Below, in pieces: positions 13,699 through 27,300 of a stretch of DNA of 64,000 bases; the stretch's first letter is position 1, and the number at the start of each line of letters is the position of its first letter. Made by a program: the position numbers and the translations under genes. Where the stretch lies: assembly GCA_023238725.1 (NCBI GenBank), contig CM041538.1, forward strand, positions 3,850,380 through 3,914,379, read 5' to 3'. Origin of the DNA: Scortum barcoo (lineage: Eukaryota; Chordata; Actinopteri; Centrarchiformes; Terapontidae). The notes beneath the pieces were generated by a model, which ran no database searches, was not told the origin of the DNA, and worked only from the letters and a program-made list of their open reading frames with translations.

Positions 13699-16600
13699 AC
13701 TGTGTGTGTGTGTACACTCGCTCACACAAATACTAAGCACAAGACTTTAGCTGCGGATTTAAAATGCTACGAGTCCACACACACACTCAGCTCTGATGCA
13801 CATGTACAGTTGGTGTGATAGTGATACTATCCATGTGTATGCCATTTTAACACTTGGCCTGCACATCAGAGGATTAACTATTGTAACACTGATAGATATG
13901 TCACCTCTCAAGTTGTACACTGGTGAGAGAGTGAGAGAGAAAAAAATAAAAGAGAGAGAGAGAGAGAGAGAGGATTCTGGCGTACTTTCCGTCTGTGTGA
14001 TGGCACGATGAAATACGTCTCTATGTGATGTTTCTGAAGGAAGGCATGTCTCTCGTGGCCGAAGCCCGGTTCCACCTCGTAGTCTCCGTTCAAACACTCC
14101 AGGGTGGTCCTTGTGATGTGCACCTTGCTGAGAGCACAAGCAGAGCAGAGGACACCAGGCAGTTAGCGATAAAAGTCTGGCACTAAGGTCATCAAATCAT
14201 TATCCCCCTCATTATTTTTATCGGCCTAATAACCCCTTGGCTTGCTCAAAATTCTTCACAGCAAAGAAATTTTCATCCTAACAACTCATTTAATCTGGTA
14301 ACAAGTCCTAAAATCTTATTACTTCACTTGAAACAAGACCAAATTGAGCCCAAGAGGTGACCTCATTTCCCCGCTTTTTACATGCAAATCAGCTTGTTAC
14401 TGTATATGAGTTTTCTTGAGTGAAGTGACATTAATATAAAACTAGTGGTCCGCCTTATTTTAAGCTGCCATTACATTACTTTTTAAGAAAATTCATGAAA
14501 ATGCATCAAAGGGAAATAATTTAATCCCACTAACTTTGTAAGGCCGAATATGAGATGAGGTGAGTATGATAACACTCTTTTATCCCTTTACTACTATTAC
14601 AAATTGCAAACGATGAATTCATGCTACTAACAAGCATTTCCTGTGTAGCAAAGGCTTCAAACATCTCTGTGCAATTAAAACATTGAAATACAGATAAAAA
14701 CCATATCACTGTATCGTGAAAAATAATCCTTTTTTACTGGTGTATTTACTGATAACTAAGAACGAATCAGTAATTACAGAGGTGCCAAAAATATATTTAA
14801 TAATTTAGAAACAGTGTTACTGTTAAATAGGTTGTCAACCAGAGAGCACTGACAAGTCTTTAACTGAAAAATGTGCTCAGCACTTGTCTTGGTCATTTTT
14901 TTTTTAAAGTCTTGTTCAAGTCTGTCTGTCTTCAAACAGTTACATGAACAAGAGATGTGGCACAAAATCCACAGTTCTCATTCCTCACGTTCTCATCAAG
15001 CTCCATAAACTGACTATGTGTATTATAATGAGGACATACAATATATGTCATGCAAATGCATTCTGACTTCTATATCTCATAATGAAAAGATTTCATAATT
15101 ACAAGATATCTCATCATAAGAAAACACAGTATTATGACATCTTCACTACATCATTGATAACCATGGGTAGCTCTTGTTATAATTTACAATATTTGTATCA
15201 GTCTATAATTACCTAGATCTATAATTAGGAGAACTATCTTACAATTATGAGATACAAATCTCGTAATTATGAAATATTTTCTTGTAATAGAGATGCTGCA
15301 GTAGATCATTATGCAGATTCACAATTATTCTCCCTTTAGCAAGATGTTTCCTGTAGTTTTTTCTTTGTGGCTACGCAGATATTACGTGTCAGTTAGGCAA
15401 GAGAATGTTTTTTGTCTTTTTTAATGGATTTGTGTTATTTTTGTTTTGTCAGTGAAATACTACATGTAGCATTTTAACACAGTACATGTGCAGAAAGGAT
15501 ACATTTCCCCATCCATTACTACAGTTCACTGGATGCAAATATCATAAGGCTGCATTCTATCTCTGTTGCCGGGATACTGTGTAAGTGTGTGTGAGTGTGT
15601 ACATGTGTGTGTTTGTACTGTGACAGCTCAGTCCAGTTTCAGTGGGTGTAACAGTCAGCACTGACCCAGGCAGCCCTCCGGCCTCCATCACATTTGCCAG
15701 TGTGACATCGTTTGACCAGACGTCATACTGCCATTTCCTGAGGCCCAGCACGCCACACAGCACCCGTCCTGTGTGCAGACCAACACGCATGTTCAGATCC
15801 ACCTCCGTCGCCTCCACCACAGACCTGCAGGAAGAGGAGGGTTGAGGTGTGTAGAAGGTTAATCTCTAAAACTGTTGAAACAAAAACCAAGAAAACTGTA
15901 CCTCTGCCAAAAGAGTTTATGATTCGTTCCTGTGTCTGTCGTTCTGTCATACTGTTTGTCAGTTTGTAGGATCTCAAAAACCTCTTTACAGATGTGAACA
16001 AAATTCGGTAGTGGATTAAAGAACAAGTTTTAGTTTAAGGATGCTGATCTGGCAGCCACAAATATGCGAAGCTCCAGTTTTCAATGTTGTGGATCGGCAG
16101 GACTTAAACATTGCCATGAATCTCCTATAGACATTTACAGCTCCCAGAGGATGAATTTGTCTTTATGATCCCTTGGCTTCTCATTTAGCACCATCATCAG
16201 GTTAAATTCTCAATTTGTCCAACTAACAACAGTCCCATCAGCCTCCACTGTACTATATTTAGTCCTAATTAGCAAAAGTTAGTATGCTAACATACTAAAT
16301 GGTGACCATGGTTAACAACAGCAGCGTGTTAGCATTTATTTCAAAGCGACACCAAAGGGCCGGTAGCATGGCTGTAGACTTTGTAGCCAAAACAAAACAC
16401 TTATCCTATTGAGTGGTTGGAAAAAACATTGCAACTTTGTTCCCATTCAGTCTTAAGAACTCTTTCATGAATCCTCAAAATAAAAACATTCAAGAGTGTG
16501 CGCATGGCTGCATGTGTATATTCACGCACGTACAGGTATGTGCCGACCCCCTGCACCGCCCTGTGTTGTGGTGCAAAGGAGATTAAGCGGGACTCTCCTC

Positions 16601-16871
16601 CCCAGTAAATCACTACACAAAGCTCATCGTCACCGGCGAAAGGTCAGCTACTTCAGACAATGTTTGTGTGTGTATTTACAGAGTGGCGGAAAAGAAAATG
16701 TGGTCTGCCCATCAGGCTGGAGGAGGGATGTCAACACACACACACAGTGTGTATGGCAGCACCTGTCCTCTGAGATAAAGGACTCCTACAGCAGCATCCA
16801 TCCACTCAGACAGAGCAGCAGGGAAAGGGAACATGACAGGCAGGGGCTCACACAAGGAAATAAGGTAAAGG

Positions 16872-16915
<44 letters not shown>

Positions 16916-19501
16916 CAGCATGCTGGGGGGAGGGGTGGGTGGTTTGCATGTGAGCCACCAAGTGTCTTTGTGATTGTCACAAATTCAATTTATCTCAGTT
17001 TGCTATTTGTTGTCAATTCTAAGATTTACATGGATATTTCCTTTGTTGTGTGTCCAAACAAAACAAGGTAGCTCTCACTGCTAAACTTGTCCTGTGTCAT
17101 GGATTAATGTGTGCTGCATTAATGTTGAGTAAACTAGGATGGCAGTCTGCTAGATCTCTGTCAAATGACTAATGACTGCTCAAGTTTAAACAAATCCAAA
17201 TCCCAAATATCGTACAGCAAATTCTAAAATAGCAGGAGTTTACGTCACTTGTCATTTTATTTAAGTGATTTACTTTTAGAGAGAACCAGGCTTTTATTTG
17301 GAATAACAGAGACATACTGTTATTTTTAATACTCAAGCCTTAATTTAAAACTCTCCTAATGTTTTACTGTTGTCCTTACAAATTAAGTAGAATAAACTTT
17401 TTTTTTTTATTCATTCATTATTCATTATTCATTTATTTTTTTAGTCATTAACTTTATTTGTTGGTGCTGAATTTTATTTGAGTACTAGCTTTTAAGAATT
17501 TATCGTATGTATCAGATTTGGTAAAAATTAGATGAAATTTGTAGTGTTGCTGAAAAAAAGGTTGTGAGCAGTTTGCTTAGACAGATGATGGGCTTTCAGT
17601 CAAGGCTTATGAGCTAAAACACGTTTAATAAATAGTCACACGTTGGCTATTCCTCTAACAACTAATCAGTTCTTCTTTGACTTTAGCTGTAACTTTCCAC
17701 CAATTAAATCCAATTCTGGTGAGTATATGAAATATTCTGCAAACTAACAGAAAGATAAACATAGTGGACTGGAAACACCAGTACCAACTAAACAAAGCCT
17801 CCAACTTCTGTTAGTTATCAGTAATAATTTAAGGTCATCAGGTTTTAATGAACAAGTTCCTATTCATTTTGCTCTGTTCATGTGGATTAAATGAAACCTT
17901 GCATGTTGACCTGTACAGATGTGTGACCCTCCAGATGCAAAGAAGATGTAGGTGTGTGTCAGTGTGTGTGACTCACGCGATTGTGTCAATCATGTCCAGC
18001 CCCATCTCCACGCAGCAGTGGGCGTGGTCGGCCTTGGGTTGGGTCAGTCCCGACACACAGTAGTAACAGTCCCCCAGGATCTTTATCCGCCTGCAGTGGT
18101 TCTCCTGGAAACACACACACACACACACACACAGAGCAACAGATGATATCTGAAACAACCTACTCGAGAGTCATACTAGAGAAATGTGTTTTCAATGGTT
18201 ACCATGACAATAGAGAGCCAATCATTAGGTTTTTGACCTAGTTCAAGACTTTTTTATTTGTTATTATTATTTATTTATTATTCAAATATTTCAATTACAA
18301 TACAATATAAACAATCAATTCAAACAAAAGTTATAAATGTTGCACTAAAAGAAGAAATAAAACAGAAAACTAAAGTTACAGGTATGCTGTCCACAGCTCT
18401 GAAACAATTATTTTATTTTATTTTATTTTTTTTTTCACAACTGTTTGATGGATGACCTTGCAATATGTTTGGTGATCCATTCATTTTTTCCTTTAGGGCC
18501 ATTATGAAGTCGAAACCGCAATTATCCCCAATATTCCACTGTATGATTAAATGCAAAACAAATGAAAATTCCCATCAGCCTCAGCTGTTCTTCAGTGCTA
18601 ACTAGCAAATGTTAACATGCTAACATGCTAAACTACGTTGCTGAGCCTGGATATAGACCTTCTTAACAGAAGTGTGTAAGCATTGTCATTATAAGCATGT
18701 CCGCATTATGACAGTAGATAAAAGCAAGTTTCTCTTGTGAAAGAAGCAAAAGTTCAAGTCTGTAAAAAACTATGATGTGTAGACTGTTCTGTCTACATTT
18801 AACAGGTGAAAGTCACTCTCTCTTTAAAAAAGCGTACTTTATTTTTATTCTTGTTACATGAGATCAGACTGTACAGAAAGTGCATGGATGCTGCAGCTGC
18901 ATCTCCCCTCATGTAAATCAGATGTGTGTACTTGTGCAACCACGTGTGTGTTTGTAGTTGAGGCCAACTCTAATTGCTCCGACATGCTCTTGAAGTAGAA
19001 TTCCACCCACACATTCCCAGACAGATCAGCTATTTGTCACAGTGCATATTGTGCACAAACTCTGCAAACATACAAACAAACACCAATACACACACGTTTC
19101 CAACACATAACCACACACACGCAAACATACCTGCAGAAAAGCACAAACAGCAGCGTGGTTGCATGCAAACATACTGTACAGGTGCTTCGGTTTAGCTCAC
19201 ACAGGGTTTCCATTTGGCACAGAATCACTCACAGTCATCAGAAAATCGTAATGGTAGACCCTACAAAGCTTCGCCTGCAGGCATCCTCTGAGTGACAAAC
19301 ACAACCATACCATGCGCACACACAAACAAACACAAGCACACAAATACAGAGGAATCATGACAACTGCAGGGTAAGAGGCGGAGATGAGAAGAGAGGAGAC
19401 GGGGTGCTCTGGTTTTCTGCTCACGGGAGCAGAAAGATTCTGACGTGGGAGGATATGAGAATTCAGAACGTGGATGATTATCCCAGCACTAGGAACAGAA
19501 A

Positions 19502-19547
<46 letters not shown>

Positions 19548-20125
19548 AAATAAGAGAGAAATTATCAGCTGACAGGAAGCCATGTCTCAAGAGAAAGCTG
19601 TCTGTGTGCGAATTTGAGATCTGGAACCAGCTGATTGCAGGCAGTTTGTCTAATTGGGGGCAAAATCAGTGTCCCCAGTTTGGCTTGATTGATTTCTACC
19701 TTCATCATGGTTAGGTGAAGGTCAGGGTCAAGTTAGGCGTATGTCTGTTATGGTTGAGTTTGGGTCAAGCCTCAGGCCAATAAATGTGTTGTGTAGCATA
19801 CAGCAGTCAGACAGGCTCAGCAGCTGTGACAGAGCCGGTTTGAAAGTGAATTCCTCCCTCGCTTACACGACAGGGTATAAATCTCAATTAGGATGCAGCT
19901 GCAGTTACACACACACACACACATGCACACAATATATCCTCATCAAAAGATTTCCATATAATGGCTTTCTGAGCGCTGGAGCACTGATAGCAAGCCACAT
20001 ATCACCTTGTATCTTACTCTTCCTCTCCCTCTGCCTCTCTCCCCGCGTTAAGCCATGACTGATTGCTGAGATGCAGAATGAACTCAAGGGGGATAATCCT
20101 GCTGATCATGTGACTTTTTATATGC

Positions 20126-20177
<52 letters not shown>

Positions 20178-21304
20178 AAAGCAAGAGTAAACTGTCTGAA
20201 GAGATCTCTTGGCCTGGTAGAAGAAGAGTTCAGGGAAGCGGCACACAGAGGGTTGAGTGTACATGTGGTGTAACTTACATTATGGGCAAAATATCATTGG
20301 AAAGCTCTTGATGAGAATTATTTACTGATCACAACATGCATGTAAAACAACTAAATCTGTTATAATTGTCAATATGTCAAAGTAAATCAATATTTAAACT
20401 TAAATTAACAAATAAGATTGGGGCCAATTATCATTCAATTCCAAATCTGTTGTAGAAAACCAAAAGCAGGAAAAAAAACTCAGTCAAAAATCAGTCAGTT
20501 AAAAAAAGGGATAATGAAGAACAATTCAGGCTGCATACGTAGTTTTAATGTTGATTTTAAAGCTGCTTGAATTGAATTTTAGGCCATAAGCTGGCAGAAA
20601 AACATCACATCAAGCTTGAAAGCACAATGCTGTCATATAATTACTAGTTATTGAGGTGAATATGTTAGCACAGCCAGTATGTACATTTGTTCTATTTTAA
20701 AGCTGCGTTTATCTTTTTTTTGTCATAAGGAGGTAGAAAAACAGATAGCATAATTGCTTACTCCCCAAGATGATCATACTGCTGGAGTTGGCCTGAGCTC
20801 ATCTGACGAATTAACTCACATTCCTTTGCTCTGGTTTGGTCTCCGCCAACTTCTGTGAGCGATACCTGTCTCTTTAGCTGCTAGATCACCTTCTTCACCA
20901 GCTCGTCTCTAACTGTGTCTGTCTTGATAAAGACTGTTAGATCTGCTAGAAAGTCAAAGAGCTGATAAGTGATTTTTGTCAAACAGGATTTCTTACAGCT
21001 GCAGCAAACATTGTGAACTGTGTGTGTTTGTGTGTATGAGCATGTGTGTGGGTATTCTTAGTCCTACTGTACAGAATCTCTACTGTACTGGTACAAACTA
21101 TGATGATAAAACTATGAGGGATCATATGTGTGTATGTGTGTGTGTCCTCATGCAGTATTAATATGATTATAGTAGTCTGGCGGCTGATGACCTATCGCTC
21201 ACCTAATCTTCTTTCACTGAGAATAACGCTACAGAGGCTTACTGACATACAGTGAATGCTACCATACACACTCTCTCTTTATCAAGTGCAGTAGTCCCAC
21301 TAGT

Positions 21305-21344
<40 letters not shown>

Positions 21345-24300
21345 ACACTTTCACACACATTTCACCTCCTGAGCCCTCATCTCTCCCTCTGTCTGAAAAT
21401 CAGTTCATCTCTCCCTCTCTACCCTTCCAGTTCCCTTCTCCTTCTTGACCTTCGTTTCCTCCTCTTCCTCCTCCTCCATGTCAGTCAGCCTCTCCAGCTT
21501 TACTTTCACTATTGGATCAATACTGTATATGGCTTGGCATAATAAATGAGCTCCATGACTAAATAATACATTTGGTTTTCTTGGAGGCTTTTTGTGTTGC
21601 AGAGCAACAACATGCGGTAACAGGAGCTCACCAACTATTCAGAGTCACATGCCGCCAGCCTGCCTCCCCCACTGTGATGGCTGGATGACATTATCTCATA
21701 ACAGAAGCTAGAAGTTAAATTTACCCACTTTTCTGCATCAGCTGCAATGTTAACGCAAAGAAGACAAAGCTGAATACAATGCACCACAATTAATACAGTA
21801 CGGCTGATACAATTTGAGCTGATCTGCTAATAAATAACAAGAAGCTGCAGTAATTTAGAATCATTACCATTACATACTTTATTTTGTATTTGATCAGTAC
21901 ATATCATGGTCATAATTCTTTAATGCCCAAATTTATAGCTGCTATAATCAAGACTTTAACATTAACGATAGATGTAATTGTCAACCTTTTTTCTACCAGT
22001 GGGAAGTTATTTTCCTCATAAAACGTACACTAAACCCATAATCTGCCTCGCACTCACTGGTGAACATAGTGACACATTTACAGTTAAAAAGACAGATAAC
22101 AAACCCAGAAGTGACACGACTCAACGATAAATAATCACCTATCAGATCAGTTATGGAAGATCCATCAATTGTGGAGGAACTTTAACTGACAAGACAGTGT
22201 TGCCGAAGTTTTGATGGACATTTTGTCACTGTCACTATGAAGCCCATGAATGGAGGGGCAATAGTGGGGGACAGTCGAGGACTTACTGTAGCCAGCTCGT
22301 CAAACTTCCCAAAGAGTTCATTGAGCAGTTTAACCAGTTCCTGAGCAGTGCACTGAGAAGCCAAGCTGGTGAAACCCACAATGTCTGCAAACAGGATGCT
22401 GGAAGAATAGAGAGAAAGACACAAATTATAATCTGATGATCAATTTTTCATGATGGCTAATTTTGATTTTTTTTTTTCTCAAGTTCTGCAGGAAGCAAAA
22501 AAACACACACAAAAAAAACTAATTCAATAAGAACACAGCGGGAAGTATTGACACAAATTGACACAAAATACCCACAGATCATATCAAAGCAGAGAAATTG
22601 GTTAATGGCTACCAAAAGTGAAGCAGGGAGCATCATAATCCAATTCCTGATAAGTGAGAGCATCTTTTAGGCCAACCACTAAATCAATTACAGAGCTAAA
22701 TTGCCTGCTGCTGGCTAGCTGCTGTAGTGGGGATGAGGAAGGTGTTGAAAGCTACTTAGCCCCTCATTCATTTGCTCAGAGGCAGGCCAGATGGCAACAA
22801 AACAAGGTGTTATGGATCTTATTGACTCTCGGTCCAAAAAACAAAAATCACTGCTCCCAGTGGAGTGAAGGTGTCAGAGCTGTGTGTAGAGCTGCCTTTC
22901 ATATGAAGTGTTTTATATTACTGCTGGTGTGATGGTGACTCTTTTTGACATCTTACAGAATTTTCCTTCTGTTTTCAAGGTAAAAAATTAACTTTCATGC
23001 TCAATTGGCTGTTTTTAGCCACACTAGCGTTGCAGCTTTATATCGGCCCACCACTTTCGTCCCGACTGAAATATTTTTTCATGGTCACTGTCGATCAATC
23101 TTGATTAATGATGAAGCTGGAAAAAAACAACAACATCCCCATCAGCCTCAGCTGTGCTTTTCGTTTGTTGCTAATTAGCAAATTTAGTAATGTAACAAAG
23201 ATACACAATACATATTGTATTGTGAACATATCCTCACTTTATGTTCTTGTTTTCTGCTTCTACTTCCCAACGGTTAAAGCTTGTTCAGCTTTAGGGACAA
23301 AAAATGCTTGTTTATGGTTATTTGGTTTAATCCTTTTTTCCACCCCGACTTCCTTCATGTGAGGTTTTGTATTACTAATAACAAAATACATTTTACTTAT
23401 GCTTTTTCTCAAAAGAAGTCAAAATTCACACGGGGCACCAGAGGTCTGTGTGCGTACACAAACTATTTTATTTGAACAAATGGCTGATGCTCCTTTTTCT
23501 TCTTGTGAGAGCAGTTTCATTTAATGTTGTCCAAACATCCGCAGCCAGGCTTAAAATTGGCAAAACTTCACTTTAAATCAGGAACTCTGTGATCAGAGAA
23601 TAAGTAAACAAGACATACTTGATGAAACATTCAACGCCAGCTTCAATACAGGTTTCGATACTCGCTGCTAGGAAAATATTTTGGCCTGTATCCAACAAGT
23701 ACTGAGGTTCAGTACCCAGCTCTAGTTGCATCGTGACTGAGTTCCTCCTCCTGGCAGTGCTATATAGTAGCTCAGCAGCTTGATGTATGTAAAGCCGGGA
23801 TCACGACTGCTGCTCAACAGAAGAGCTCTGTTGTGTGATTTGTCTTTCAATGGCGCTGTACTGCAGGTCGTGCTGGTGTGTGGTGGGTGAGGAGGAGACG
23901 GTGAGAGGAGGGTAGAGGGGGAGAAAGGAGGAGGCGGAGGGGGAGACAGGGAGAGCAGAGCGGTGGCGGAGCTAAATGGGTATGGATCAAACGTTCTCGG
24001 GGCCACATCAAAGGGGGGCCAGATGAGGGAGATGTCACACCCCTGCTCGGCAAAATAAAGCTGATGTCCCTCACCCCCCACCCCCCCACTCCCTTTTCTT
24101 TTTACCACCATGTGTTTACGTGTGCATGTGTGTGTTTGTAGCAGCTCCCTGGAGACGGGAGGGAGCTGGCTCGCTGGGTGGGTGCAGCAACAAGATGTTT
24201 GGCCAAGTGCCAGTGCGGCAGCGAGGCTGGTGAGCGGGAGATGCTCCCGAGTGTGGGAGCCCAGCAAATAGCCAGACAGACGGATGGACGAATGCAGAGT

Positions 24301-27300
24301 GAAAAAAGAGACAGTCAGAGAGTAGAGAGGATTGTCTCTTGACTGGAGTGCTGTTGACATGCTACCTAGCCCTCCACTCCCACACTCAGCAGCACCGACA
24401 CAGCTCTCCGCTTTTCTTTACTGCATCGTTGGAATGCAGTCGGCTCAAAGTCAGGCCAGGTTCTCACGCTCTATGAAATCGTCTTCATTACAAGTACAAC
24501 AGAGGTGGCTGCTGAAGAGGCTGATAAAATGCACAGGGATGGAGCTACAAAAGGATGGTTTTCATTACTGACTAATCTGAATATATTTCCCAACAAACCA
24601 ACTAATTAATTATTTATTCTATAAGGTATAAGAAAAAATACCCATCACTAGTTCTCAGAGCCAAAATTCTTCTCAAATTGCTTTTTTGTGCAATCAACAG
24701 CTAAAAGAAGAGAAGATTAGCAAATAGCAAAATGGTTGATTATTGGCTGATAGTTCATTTCTATAACTTATTTCATCATCAGTTGGTCAATCAGTTTATG
24801 GTTAGTCAAGTCATTATTTAGTGTATAAGATGTTAGGAATTGTTGTTTTTGTTTGTTTGATCGATAGTCCATAACTCAAAGATACTCAGTTTATAATGAG
24901 AAACAGAGAAAAACAGCAAGTAATTGAGATACTGAAAATAGAAAGTCCTTTGTCTTTGATAAATGATTTAAATCTATTAATTCACATGGTGTCATTTAGT
25001 ACTAATGCATAATGAGCATTTTGTCTAATTATGAACAGCATCACCTTTCAATGTCCCTTATTGCATGTTATCAACACTTTATCGTCAATAAGGAGGAGAC
25101 CAGCCAGAGGACCCAGGATCCATTGCCAGTTGTTAAATAGCATCAATTTCTTGTTAACATTAGAAATATTCTACACACTGAGAGGTGCAGATTCAGCTGA
25201 TCTCTAAGTTTTGTTAAACCAAAAAGCTGCGCCTGCACACTATTTCTCAAAAATTGGGATGTGATGATATTGTAACTTTTCGAACAAGCCATTCAGAATT
25301 CCTCCTCGACCTGATGATTAAATGCTACAAAGAGCCTGTTTCACTGGAATATTTTGGTGGAATTGGAAACATTGGTGGTAAAATGTCACCAACGTCAAAG
25401 ACATACAGAAATCACAAGAAAAGGAAATACATGAGCATTAGAGTTCATTCTTAACCTTTGAATTAGTAGTCTACACCCTACTGGTAATTCCACTGCAAAT
25501 ATGTCCTTTTGGCAGCTACTAAAACAACATTCTCAGGTATTTAACCTGATTTATAATATCACAGTCACTGCTATGTTTCATATGTTTCTCATGCAGATCT
25601 GTCTCCAAAACAACACCACTACAGGTAGATGGTAGATGATGCAGAGGAAATTTACTGTTGGAGGCAAATACAGACAATGGCACTCTGTCCCTTTTCTCTT
25701 CCTATCCTTTGATTGCATCTGCGTTAATGGCTACTCCTAATTGCTCTCCTTCTATTCTTGACTTTGACGTCACAGCAGGTGACACCTAGATCAAAACATT
25801 CCAGCCCCTCCGCACACCTCTGAGGTCCATAGTTGTCATGACACCCCGATACCTGACATTGTCATGACGCTGGATGTAGATCTTGTGAAAGATCCGCTCA
25901 GGCGGCTTCAGGAAGTCCTCTTTCATCTCCATGGCAACGTTCCTGGGCAGTAAGCTCATTAACAGACGCTCCTGAGGAAGGAGAGGTTAAAACAGAGGAG
26001 GGGGCAGGGTCAGAACTTGCTCTTTGCTGTGGGGTAAACATTCAGAATACAGAGCAAAAGGACACTTCTCATGATTTTAGCAAAAAATAAAGATACTTCT
26101 AATACTACTATTCAATCAACCATGTAGTCTTTCAAAAGAAAGTTAATCAGCAACTTTTGGAATAAAAAAAAATGTACTAAAGATTCACTGGTTCCAGCAT
26201 CTCAGATGTGAGGATTTGTTGCCATTCTGTTTTATAATACTGGCAAACGACAAAAACAGCTAAAATTAGTTGTCGGCTCATTTATCAACAGAAAAGTTTA
26301 ATCAGTCATGCGTTTTTTAAGCTCAAATGCAAAATATTACCTCATTCCAGCTGTTCACTTCTGAAGATTTTCTGTTTTTCTTATGTGATCATTAAGTAAA
26401 TATCTTTGATTTTTTGATAGTTTTTTTTTACGTTTGGCTGGAATGTATGAATGTAACTGTTAGTTACATTCATTACTGAACCTGCAACTGAATGTTGAAT
26501 ATTACTGAATATTACTTAGGCTTTAGACAGTTGGATAACAAAGAAACCAAGACTTTGAACTCTTAGAACAGCATTGATATGATGAGCATTCACACTGTTA
26601 TCTGACATGTTACAGACTAAACAGTTTAGTAAATTAGAGAGATGTTGAACTTAATTCAGTTTTTTTGTTGTTGTTTTTAATTTTTTTAAATATTTGATGT
26701 TTAAAAAGGGCAGTGCAGTGGTTAGCACTGTCACCTCACAGCAAGAGGGTCATGGGTTCAATGCCCGGTTGACACAGGCCCTTCTGTGTGGAGTTTGCAT
26801 GTTCTCCCTGTGCCTGCATGTGGGTTCTCTCTGGGTACTCCAGCTTTCCTACCACAATCCAAAGACATGCAGGTTAATTGGCAACTCCAAATTACCCCTA
26901 GGTGTGAATGGTTGTTTGCCCTTCAATGTCAGCCCTGCGACTGACTGGCGTCCAGTCTAGGGTGTACCCTGCCTCTTGCCCAGCGAGAGATAGCTGGGAC
27001 AGGCTCCTGTGTGTGCTCAGGACAAGCAGGTTTAGAAGATGGATGGATGTTTAAAAATGCCCATCACAGTTTCCCAGATCCCAAGGTGTTTAGAGTTCCT
27101 TCACTAGACAATAAATGTTGATTTTGGATGTCTGAAACCTGAAGTCCAGTACCATTATGTTTAAAATTCTACATTGACCGGGAACTACAGTGTAGTTAAC
27201 GTTTTGGGGAAATCGTGGTTATAGCAAATGGTTATAGTCAGGCAACACTGATAGTTAGTTGATAAAAAGTAAATGTTTTTGCAGGTCTGTGACAGAACGT

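Larger units (their letters stand above)
12267..13985 (-). other. adcy1 intron 7
   Basis: No exon. GT microsatellite 13661-13714 with an internal GTACAC interruption; GA-rich tract 13926-13972 against the exon 7 donor. Confidence 0.6.
15825..17976 (-). other. adcy1 intron 5
   Basis: Contains a dispersed repeat copy at 16115-16390 and a GT microsatellite at 16877-16907. No exon or RNA gene seen. Confidence 0.6.
18105..22286 (-). other. adcy1 intron 4
   Basis: About 4.2 kb. Repeat copy at about 18480-18700 and microsatellites at 19504-19545, 20127-20176 and 21305-21341. ORFs across the CT/GT tracts are artefacts. Confidence 0.6.
22399..25852 (-). other. adcy1 intron 3
   Basis: Holds repeat copy 3 (about 22990-23200) and a G-rich asymmetric tract (23879-23965). 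No exon seen. Confidence 0.6.

Noticed and set aside
20127..20176. Regularly spaced repeat that might suggest an array such as CRISPR
   Set aside because: Pure dinucleotide repeat without spacers in a vertebrate genome.
23722..24360. 212-residue ORF on the minus strand in adcy1 intron 3
   Set aside because: Pro/Ser-rich translation of a purine-biased tract with no recognisable domain; it lies inside an intron.
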